The notes under the pieces are model-generated. The model ran no database searches. It was given only the letters and a program-made list of their open reading frames with translations, and was not told the DNA's origin. A program made the translations under genes and the position numbers. Shown here one piece after another: positions 56,102 to 64,000 of a stretch of 64,000 nt of DNA. Source of the DNA: Bradyrhizobium amphicarpaeae. GTDB taxonomy: Bacteria; Pseudomonadota; Alphaproteobacteria; Rhizobiales; Xanthobacteraceae. Numbering within the stretch: position 1 is the first letter of the stretch; every line of letters starts with the position of its first letter. The stretch covers positions 4,122,001 through 4,186,000 of the forward strand of contig NZ_CP029426.2 in NCBI RefSeq assembly GCF_002266435.3, given 5' to 3'.

Positions 56102-56127
56102 AGCCCCGGCGGTTTCCCGCCGGGGCT
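56102..56127 (-). terminator. Rho-independent terminator of the porin gene
   Basis: An 11-base GC-rich stem (AGCCCCGGCGG with CCGCCGGGGCT) with a TTTC loop. On the minus strand it is followed by TTTTCTTTTG. It lies about 25 bases beyond the porin stop. Confidence 0.85.
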
Positions 56128-56151
56128 CTCTGTCAGGTCGTTAGACCGAAC

Positions 56152-57723
56152 TTACCAGTTGCGCTGAGCGCGGAGGAGCAGGGTGATGGTGTCCTGATCC
56201 TTGAGCTCGTACACAGCGGCCGGCTTGGCCGTCGTGCCGGAACCAGCGTAACCAACAGTACCGGAGTACTTCTGGTCGAGATGGGTCCAGTTCAGGTCAG
56301 CCGAGAAGGTGAGGTTCTTGACCGGGGTCCAGCGGGTGATGATACCGACCTGGCCGATGGCGAAGTCAGGATTACAACCCGTCACACCGGCGAGACCGCC
56401 GAACACGCCGCCAGCACCACCGGCGCCGCAGAGCGTGGTCTTGGCCAGCGAACCGTACTGCGCCTGAGCGTAGGCACCGTACAGCGCGGTGTTCCAGTAG
56501 GCATCCCAGTTGTGGGTGTAAGCACCACGGAAGCCCCAGGTCTTGACGGTTTCCTGCGCGCCGCCCGTGATGAACACGGTGTCCGGAGCGATGGCGAAGC
56601 CGACGCTCTGGTAGGCGATGCCGGAGTTGCCGAACATCGAGTAGCTGCCGCCCGCCAGGTTCTGGAAGTTGTAGCGGGACGCGCCGTCGGTGTAGACGCC
56701 CGAAATGTTGATCACGTCACCCGCACCAGTCGGGATGTTCTTGATCGACAGAGCGAGCTGAACAGCCCAACCCCACTTGTCGTCGGGGTGGCCAGTCGGC
56801 TCGGTAGCGCCGTAGTAGGCAACGTGGTTGTCATGCGCAGCGACCGACGCCTGGAACAGACCCCAAGCCTGGTCGACACGAACCATACCGACGAGGTTCG
56901 GCGAACGCGAGCCGCTGATGGCGTTGGAGCCATAGGAGCCACCGATCATGCCGGCAGCAGTCGCGCCGGTCATGTTCAGGTTGCCGGCCTGGTAGTAGGC
57001 CGTCGCGTCTTCAGCCGAGAACGACGCCGTCACGCCCTGACCGAAGTCAGCGGTGTAGGTGAACTGGGCGACACCAGTGACCGTGCCGGAACCGCCGACG
57101 AGGCTGTCGAAGTTGTTGCCGGGATAGTTGGTCCAGGGCGCGTCGAACTGCGACACGGCCTTACCCATGGTGAAGCCGGCGAACTGGATGAAGGCGTAGT
57201 ACACGCCGAGCGAACCGCCCGAGGTGTTGCCGTCGGTGCCGTTGATCGACGAACCAACGAGCGCCGGGGCAGCGCCCGAGGTGTTGAGAGCCAGCGTGCC
57301 GCTGTAGGCGGTCGCGCCGGTCGCGCTGCCGGTGCCGGCGTAGTTGCCGGTGGTCCAGGAGAACACGCCGTCGAAGAAGGTACGGACGACGCCGTACTCG
57401 GTCGCGGTGCGCGTGTCGATGTTGAGATCTTCACGAGCGCGCATGGTGTAGTAGTTCGTCAGACGATTGCGCGCACCGTTGTTGCCGGTGAGCTGGCCGC
57501 TGAAGTCCGAGTTGGTGTTCAGCGCGACTTCAGCGCGCAGATAACCACCCAGCTTGATGCAGGTGTCGGTGCCCGGGATGTAGTAGAAACCGGCGCCGTA
57601 CAGCGAGCAGATCTTCACGTATTCGACCGCCTTGGCCTTCACGGGGAGATCGGCTGCTTGCGCTCCGCCCACGGCGATCAGACCCGCCGCTGAGCCGAGC
57701 AAAAGGCTCTTAACCAACTTCAT
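56152..57723 (-). CDS. Outer membrane porin, Porin_2 family
   Basis: The 523-residue precursor has a signal peptide ([20 protein letters not shown], cleaved near AQA-AD). The mature part is a 16-stranded-type porin barrel with the family start [29 protein letters not shown]. It ends in the aromatic W typical of outer membrane proteins (LLLRAQRNW). It forms diffusion channels in the outer membrane. The ATG at 57723 has GGAGG six bases upstream. A strong terminator lies after it. Which porin paralogue this is cannot be told here. Confidence 0.92.
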   Translation of the reverse strand: MKLVKSLLLGSAAGLIAVGGAQAADLPVKAKAVEYVKICSLYGAGFYYIPGTDTCIKLGGYLRAEVALNTNSDFSGQLTGNNGARNRLTNYYTMRAREDLNIDTRTATEYGVVRTFFDGVFSWTTGNYAGTGSATGATAYSGTLALNTSGAAPALVGSSINGTDGNTSGGSLGVYYAFIQFAGFTMGKAVSQFDAPWTNYPGNNFDSLVGGSGTVTGVAQFTYTADFGQGVTASFSAEDATAYYQAGNLNMTGATAAGMIGGSYGSNAISGSRSPNLVGMVRVDQAWGLFQASVAAHDNHVAYYGATEPTGHPDDKWGWAVQLALSIKNIPTGAGDVINISGVYTDGASRYNFQNLAGGSYSMFGNSGIAYQSVGFAIAPDTVFITGGAQETVKTWGFRGAYTHNWDAYWNTALYGAYAQAQYGSLAKTTLCGAGGAGGVFGGLAGVTGCNPDFAIGQVGIITRWTPVKNLTFSADLNWTHLDQKYSGTVGYAGSGTTAKPAAVYELKDQDTITLLLRAQRNW

Positions 57724-58525
57724 GTTAAACCTCCAAGTTGCTCTTCAGGGAAGGTTACTGACCGGACGGCCAATTCCCCAACCCCCTTCAAATCACCGCT
57801 TTGAGCCTCTTCGCGTCTTCGGACACACCCGCATGAACGCGAGGGACTTAAGCGAAAGACCTAAACGGGACGACCTCGGGATGCCCCCCTCCGTCGCTCA
57901 GTCACAATTACCGAACGTCCTTGCACACACAACAACAGAACGCTTCGAAACGGGCCTGAGAAGCTTGTTTTCCGACGGGTGTTGCACAAATAACACGCAG
58001 ATGTGATCAAGCCGCCCTCGTAACGCATTGTTTTTATTTACTCTTTTGGAGCGGTTCCATCTGCCGTCAAATTTCCCTGCTTAAGACACCGCGGGCGAGA
58101 TCCAGGCCGCGAGAGGCTTTGACGCACTCGAATCGTGGAATCACAGGGAGACTCAAGGAGAAGGCATCGACCTGCTCCGCGCCTTCCCGGCTGATGGAGG
58201 CGCGGCCCCAAAGCGCGTGACACGCACCATCTGTGGATAGCGGGGGTTGTTGGGCAGGCGGGCGGAGACGACACTATTCGAAATTTCGACCGCGGCTCCC
58301 GAATCCCTTGATTCTTCCAATCAATACAGCCTCTTACGCGAGCAAATAGGTTCTCTTCGGCGAAATCGTCCCTGGGACGATCCAGCTCGGCGCCCATTCT
58401 CGCAACGTTGCGGTCATGCCCCGGGAGCAAACTGCTCTGTTGAGAAAATCGCTGGGAATATTCGAACGAAAACACACGCTTCCAAATTGACCGCCCCAAG
58501 CAATTAGATGCATAAGGCTCGCACC
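57724..58525. other. Upstream region of porin gene and spacer to tRNA-Ser
   Basis: About 800 bases. The first 300 should contain the porin promoter and leader; the sequence is AT-richer near 57990-58050. The rest, up to the tRNA, has no gene I can support. Open frames there have no ribosome binding site and no family features. Confidence 0.5.
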
Positions 58526-58615
58526 GGAGAGGTGGCCGAGTGGCTGAAGGCAACGCTTTGCTAAAGCGTCATACGGTCTCAAGCTGTATCGAGGGTTCGA
58601 ATCCCTCCCTCTCCG
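58526..58615 (+). tRNA. tRNA-Ser(GCT)
   Basis: A 90-base tRNA with a seven-base acceptor stem (GGAGAGG paired with CCTCTCC). The anticodon stem ACGCT/AGCGT has the loop TTGCTAA and anticodon GCT. A long variable arm is typical of serine tRNAs, and the T-loop is GGTTCGAATCC. The CCA is encoded at 58616-58618. It decodes AGC and AGU. Confidence 0.97.
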
Positions 58616-58768
58616 CCACCCAGCAGTCGAATCAATCAGGGTTTATGCGTCCGCTCACCTGAAGGTAGTCGTGAGGGCTCGCGCGAAAGCCTGGCGCAAG
58701 GATCGGCGCTGCAGACTCGCCTCGATTCGCACCGTCTTATATGTGTGGGTGAGTGCTTGGGTCTGCGT

Positions 58769-58978
58769 CTAGCCGTGGAACCGCCAGATCCGCCAATGCG
58801 AGGGCGAAATCAGCACCGCCTCGCCGGCCCAGACGTTGTACCAGACGCCGGACCTGCGCCGGCACGGAAACGACCAGGGCAGAATCCCCGTCTTGTGTGG
58901 GCGTCCGAGTTCCAGATCGCACTCATCGGGAGCGATCTGAATCGGCAGCCATCGTTCATCGGTGTCGGGCTCGTTCAT
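58769..58978 (-). CDS. Small conserved protein of unknown function (69 aa)
   Basis: The product starts MNEPDTDERWLPIQIAPDEC. It continues with a central segment around FPCRRRSGVWYNVWAGE and ends HWRIWRFHG. I remember similar small Bradyrhizobium proteins that share the WLPIQIAP...CDLELG and SPTHWRxW elements. The start chosen is the ATG at 58978. The ribosome binding site is weak. No predicted function. Confidence 0.6.
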   Translation of the reverse strand: MNEPDTDERWLPIQIAPDECDLELGRPHKTGILPWSFPCRRRSGVWYNVWAGEAVLISPSHWRIWRFHG

Positions 58979-59074
58979 GCCGTCACCGGTCTTATGTGGC
59001 GACACGACATAAAGACTTGATTCAGCGCAATCAGGCCCACCCGTGCGAACACGGGTGCGGATGCGATGCTTGGT

Positions 59075-59341
59075 TCAGTGCGTGGAGACCCACGCCCTCG
59101 CCTCGCGCTGCGCGGCCGAGATCTCGGCCTCCGACATCTGACCGGCGACTTCCTGGCGCATCGTCACGGCGTCCTTGCGACCCTTCAGGGCGGCGAGGTT
59201 GAACCATTTGTGCGCGGCGACGAGATCGACGAGCCCGGACCGGCCGCTCGCCCAATAGATCCCGCGCTCGAACAGCACGTCCGACAGCGCGGTCGCGTCG
59301 ATCGGCGTTGCCGTCTCCAGATCGAAAGTACCCTGAAACAT
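59075..59341 (-). CDS. Sel1-repeat-like small protein (88 aa)
   Basis: The product (MFQGTFDLETATPIDATALS...) contains LVAAHKWFNLAALKGRKDA, one Sel1-like helix pair often used in protein binding. The C-terminal part includes EAEISAAQREARAW. It has no signal peptide. The ATG at 59341 has AGGGG seven bases upstream. The open frame extends 86 codons further but lacks a plausible start there. Function unknown. Confidence 0.65.
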   Translation of the reverse strand: MFQGTFDLETATPIDATALSDVLFERGIYWASGRSGLVDLVAAHKWFNLAALKGRKDAVTMRQEVAGQMSEAEISAAQREARAWVSTH

Positions 59342-59491
59342 AACGCATCCCCTTTTTTCTTGTGCCTTGCTCCCCCGAGCGCGGCTCCCGTCCAACTCTG
59401 ATGTGCATGACCCTTCCTGGGACCGTGCACTGTTCAACTCATCCCTTGGTCTTCCCGACCAATGCCGTTTGCCGGCTTGTTGGAGGTGATG

Positions 59492-59650
59492 ATGGCGGGC
59501 AAATTTGAATGGCAGTTTAAGTATCGCGATGAAGCAGACGTAAACGCGAGCGCGCGGCGCCGGCGCGCAGAATTCAAGAAGTCCCTGATTTGCAGGCACT
59601 TCCGCGATTCGTCAGATTTGGTTTACCCTGGGATTTTGGGACATCGATAA
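59492..59650 (+). CDS. Possible small basic protein (52 aa)
   Basis: The ATG at 59492 (or 59489) follows GTTGGAGGTG, a very good ribosome binding site. The product starts MAGKFEWQFKYRDEADVNAS and has an Arg-rich middle (RRRRAEF). There is no family I recognise, and the third-position GC is lower than in neighbours. It may be a real small gene or chance. Confidence 0.3.
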   Translation: MAGKFEWQFKYRDEADVNASARRRRAEFKKSLICRHFRDSSDLVYPGILGHR

Positions 59651-60221
59651 CCATCGCGCGCGGTGGGACGCATCCCGTGTCGTTACCACGCGTCGTCGGC
59701 AGCCACGCTCCGCCACTGTCCAGGCTTTCGCCGGGACCCGTCGTCCTGGAGCGCAGAGACTACAGCGAAGGCGGCAGGCGGATGACCGGCATTCCCGGGA
59801 CAGCCATGTCGCACGAGAAGCCGCGGCGGTCTCGATCGCCCGGTCGACGCCCGGCGATGACAGCGCGAATGGCGGAAGCGGCGTGCGAGCAGCGCGCAAT
59901 CAGGCCGCAGCCCTCATGAGCCCAAGGTGGAGCGGCCAGCGCAACGATCACGCCGTGGTCGGATCAGCAATGTGGGGAAAAGGAAATGCCGGCAATACCC
60001 CGGCCTCAGGAGAACGAGGGCGTCGGCGAACACGTCAGGACCAGATTCCACTTTGACCGCGAGGCTACTCGTGAAATTGCAGAACCGGAGAACCGGCCCC
60101 GCACCGAACGAAGAAAACTCGTTTCTTCTGCCGGACCGCAAAACAGAACGGTCCGACCGTTGACCTGATGTCTCGCCGACACCCTCTATCGTCGACCAGA
60201 ACCTCCAGGAGGCGCTGATGA
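59651..60221. other. Gene-free stretch with repeat-like sequence
   Basis: About 570 bases. Overlapping frames on both strands have no starts with ribosome binding sites. The part around 59700-59850 resembles a degenerate interspersed repeat of the kind seen elsewhere in such genomes, but I could not pair it with another copy in this window. Confidence 0.4.
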
Positions 60222-60245
60222 CGTGCCGGCTCTCGAGGAGCCGGC
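60222..60245 (-). terminator. Possible 3' hairpin of the lysine-rich gene
   Basis: GCCGGCTC and GAGCCGGC form a hairpin of eight pairs with a CTCGAG-type centre, about 15 bases past the stop of the lysine-rich gene. There is no T tract, so termination is uncertain. Confidence 0.35.
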
Positions 60246-60261
60246 AACTTCAGAAGCGAAG

Positions 60262-60360
60262 TTACTTCTTCTTGGCGACCTTGCGGGTCTTCTTCGCAGT
60301 CTTCTTCACTGCGCTCTTCGCCTTCTTCGCCTTCTTTGCCTTCTTAGCTTTCTTGGCCAT
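60262..60360 (-). CDS. 32-residue lysine-rich (histone H1-like) peptide
   Basis: The product is MAKKAKKAKKAKKAKSAVKK followed by TAKKTRKVAKKK. About half of its residues are lysine, in AKK repeats like those of histone H1 tails and bacterial H1-like proteins. It would bind DNA or RNA by charge. The ATG at 60360 has GGAGG five bases upstream, an excellent site. The open frame upstream of it has no such site. Too short for automatic calling in many pipelines. Confidence 0.6.
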   Translation of the reverse strand: MAKKAKKAKKAKKAKSAVKKTAKKTRKVAKKK

Positions 60361-60879
60361 GTTGCCCTCCGATGTGTGAGATGGCTTAATCGCTGCATGC
60401 ATTCGGGGATCGAGTGCACACTCATCCCGAATACACCAACACAACGAAAAAAACAGCGTCTCGCTTAAAGAAGTGTTGACGACGCAAGACGCGTGCGCTT
60501 GGCGAGCGCGATGCAAGCACGCTGCACGACGTGTTTGCACGATCGCGCGGAGTACCCGCATCGTCGACGTCCGCGAGAGATGCGATTGCAGAAAACTCTA
60601 TGCAGCAAGTATTTTCCTGCACGCGCGCATCGCGCACGATCGACCCGACGGTGCGCATCGTGATGGTCGAGATCACCTTGCAAAGGCGTTTCGCGGACTC
60701 TGAGTCGCGATTTTTGGCAACGAAAATATTTTCATGATTAATGGCGCGAGCGCTGGTCGGAGCGTCTGCGAGCCGCCGTTTTGCGCGAATCGCGTGACGG
60801 CGATTCGGCCGTCGCGTCGCCATCAATGGGATGAAGTTTACCGCCGAGGATGCGCGCGAGCGTCGCATCGAGGAACGAA
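60361..60879. other. Gene-free stretch upstream of the lysine-rich gene
   Basis: About 520 bases with many CGCGCA, GATCG and TGCA short repeats. A minus-strand frame (60422-60868) is open but has no ribosome binding site and no family resemblance. It may hold the promoter or a long leader for the lysine-rich gene. Confidence 0.4.
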
Positions 60880-60911
60880 AACGAGGTGACGAACTTGTCC
60901 GTCACCTCGTT
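60880..60911 (-). terminator. Rho-independent terminator of gatB
   Basis: A perfect 12-base stem (AACGAGGTGACG with CGTCACCTCGTT) and an 8-base loop, followed on the minus strand by TTCGTTCC. It lies 14 bases past the gatB stop. Confidence 0.75.
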
Positions 60912-60924
60912 CGAACGTGCGACG

Positions 60925-62399
<1,475 letters not shown>

Positions 62400-62403
<4 letters not shown>

Positions 62404-62696
62404 GTCGTGCTCCCGAGCAGCGTGGCAGCGATCCGCTCCCACTCCGCTTCCAATGAATCCTTTGCAGCGGGCTGGCCGGCCTGGCGGTACCAGTAGCCGG
62501 CATTGCCGAGATCGCCTTCGACGCGGTGCAGGTAGGCGTGCACCCAGGCGGCGTCACGGCTGTTGTCGTCCTGGACGATCCCGTGCGCCTGCTCCCAATC
62601 GCCCTTGGCGGCCCACCACAGACCTCTCAGCGGCGCGTTCAGCCCAGGCGCGGGCGCCGCGCCGTCGAGGCTCGCGATGAAAGCGGCGGCATTCAC
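62400..62696 (-). CDS. Small protein encoded between gatA and gatB (98 aa)
   Basis: The 98-residue product (GTG start at 62696) overlaps the gatA stop by four bases (GTGA) and the gatB start by four bases (ATGA), so all three are translationally coupled. It starts [20 protein letters not shown]. It has a TPR/Sel1-like helical look ([18 protein letters not shown], then [20 protein letters not shown]). It ends [12 protein letters not shown]. The longer frame upstream is an overlap shadow of gatA. No family is named. It is neither gatC nor a known amidotransferase part. Confidence 0.7.
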
Positions 62697-64000
62697 CACC
62701 ACCTCGCGGGCGTGAAGCGGCCGGCCGCCTGCTCGATCACCTCGCCGAGCGAGAACAGCGTCTCCTCCTCGAACGGACGGCCGATCAATTGCAGGCCGAG
62801 CGGCAGGCCCTGCGCGTCCTTGCCGGCGGGCACGGCGATGCCGGGCAGGCCCGCCATGTTCACGGTCACCGTGAAGATGTCGTTGAGATACATCTCCACC
62901 GGATCGCCGCCGCCCTTCTCGCCGATGCCGAAGGCCGCCGACGGCGTCGCCGGCGTCAGGATCGCGTCGACGCCCATGGCGAAGCAATCCTCGAAATCCT
63001 TCTTGATCAGCGTGCGCACCTTCTGCGCGCGCAGATAATAGGCGTCGTAATAGCCGGCCGAGAGCACATAGGTGCCGATCATGACGCGGCGGCGGACCTC
63101 CGCACCAAAACCTTCGGCGCGGGTGTTCTCGTAGAGCTCGGTGATGTTCTTGCCCTGCTCGCGCAGGCCGTAGCGGACGCCGTCATAGCGCGCGAGGTTG
63201 GAGGACGCCTCCGCCGGTGCCACGATGTAATAGGCCGGCAGCGCGTATTTGGTGTGCGGCAGCGAGACCTCGACGAGCTCGGCGCCGGCCGCCTTCAGCC
63301 ATGCTGCGCCCTCGCTCCAGAGTTTTTCGATTTCGGCCGGCATGCCGTCGAGACGATATTCCCGGGGGATGCCGATCTTCATGCCCTTCACGGACTTGCC
63401 GATCGCGGCCTCGTAGTCAGGCACGGGGATGTCGACCGAGGTCGTGTCCTTCGGGTCATGACCGGCCATGGAGCGCAGCAGCATCGCCGCATCGCGCGTC
63501 GTACGCGCAATGGGACCGGCCTGATCGAGCGAGGAGGCAAAGGCGACGATGCCCCAGCGCGAGCAGCGGCCATAGGTCGGCTTGATGCCGACGGTCGCGG
63601 TGAACGCGGCCGGCTGGCGGATCGAGCCGCCGGTGTCTGTCGCGGTCGCCCCCATGCAGAGCAGCGCCGCCACGGCCGAGGCCGAGCCGCCGGACGAGCC
63701 GCCCGGCACCAGCGTGGTGTTGCTACCCTCGCGCCGCCAGGGATTGCCGACCGGACCGAAGCACGAGGTCTCGTTGGCCGAGCCCATCGCGAACTCGTCA
63801 TTGTTGAGCTTGCCGAGCATCACCGCGCCATCGCGCCACAGCTGCGAGGTGATGGTGGACTCGTAGGTCGGCACGAAATTGCCGAGAATCTTCGAGCACG
63901 CCGTCGTGCGCACGCCCTTGGTCGCGAACAAATCCTTGATGCCGAGCGGGATGCCGGCGAGCGGGCCGGCATCGCCCCTGGCGATCTTCTCGTCCACGGC
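62693..64000 (-). CDS. gatA: Aspartyl/glutamyl-tRNA amidotransferase subunit A (cut by window end)
   Basis: GatA is the amidase subunit of GatCAB and releases ammonia from glutamine. The window holds the C-terminal 435 residues or so. The visible part has the amidase triad motifs: the lysine in [14 protein letters not shown], the cis-serine in [12 protein letters not shown] and the nucleophile serine in [10 protein letters not shown]. The N-terminal residues are beyond the window end. The gene is coupled to the small gene before gatB by a four-base overlap. Confidence 0.96.
   Translation of the reverse strand, partial: AVDEKIARGDAGPLAGIPLGIKDLFATKGVRTTACSKILGNFVPTYESTITSQLWRDGAVMLGKLNNDEFAMGSANETSCFGPVGNPWRREGSNTTLVPGGSSGGSASAVAALLCMGATATDTGGSIRQPAAFTATVGIKPTYGRCSRWGIVAFASSLDQAGPIARTTRDAAMLLRSMAGHDPKDTTSVDIPVPDYEAAIGKSVKGMKIGIPREYRLDGMPAEIEKLWSEGAAWLKAAGAELVEVSLPHTKYALPAYYIVAPAEASSNLARYDGVRYGLREQGKNITELYENTRAEGFGAEVRRRVMIGTYVLSAGYYDAYYLRAQKVRTLIKKDFEDCFAMGVDAILTPATPSAAFGIGEKGGGDPVEMYLNDIFTVTVNMAGLPGIAVPAGKDAQGLPLGLQLIGRPFEEETLFSLGEVIEQAAGRFTPARWW

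Noticed and set aside
58619..58768. Integration site next to tRNA-Ser
   Set aside because: No integrase gene and no duplicated tRNA end were found in the nearby sequence.
60422..60868. Minus-strand frame of 148 codons
   Set aside because: No ribosome binding site at its possible starts and no family resemblance; Arg- and Ser-rich composition is as expected for chance.

Overview
The window looks like chromosome from Bradyrhizobium or a very close relative (Alphaproteobacteria, Hyphomicrobiales). The reasons are the high GC content, a HemB with an Asp-type (Mg) metal site, LdtR, an alphaproteobacterial lepB-rnc-era-recO cluster, a porin of the rhizobial Porin_2 type, and several intergenic palindromic repeat families that I know from Bradyrhizobium and Rhodopseudomonas genomes. 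Species was not determined. All gene names come from reading the translated sequences; no database search was run.

Layout. 1-6247 (minus strand): a vitamin and housekeeping run glyA, nrdR, ribD, ribE, ribH, nusB, thiL, hppA, the last cut by the window edge. 6510-8738: two small unknown genes, ldtR, and a DUF6163-like membrane protein divergent from hemB. 8875-11544: hemB, an RDD membrane protein and bpt (N-degron leucyltransferase). 11563-19359 (minus): a tightly packed four-gene operon coding for a zinc-ribbon/cyclase-like/AAA/TPR protein of 1064 aa, a cytochrome P450, a multi-pass membrane protein of unknown family and a DyP-type peroxidase. 19854-29050: mntH with a likely manganese-regulator operator, an MFS exporter, an unusual fusion of a trypsin-like protease and a phospholipase C/P1-nuclease-like domain, an adenylate cyclase with intact catalytic residues, a second MFS carrier and an EamA exporter. 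29131-33388: a frameshifted secreted metallo-beta-lactamase-fold lactonase, the metal exporter DmeF and chrB-chrA. 33389-34449: about 1 kb of composite repeats. 34450-37549: GMC oxidoreductase and an orphan peptide-type binding protein. 37873-48835 (minus): parC, a small secreted protein, recO, a small membrane protein, era, rnc, lepB, acpS, pdxJ, rsh, rpoZ. 49165-55654: NYN-domain protein, family 5 uracil-DNA glycosylase, peroxiredoxin, smpB, mscL, dapA and a soluble lytic transglycosylase. 56152-64000: porin with terminator, tRNA-Ser(GCT), three small proteins (one a 32-residue lysine-rich peptide) and gatB - small gene - gatA, the last cut by the window edge.

Most of the window is core metabolism. 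The parts most likely to hold something undescribed are the P450/DyP operon (11563-19359) and the protease-hydrolase fusion (22836-25301). At least five families of intergenic palindromic repeats also occur, two of them as pairs of copies tens of kilobases apart.
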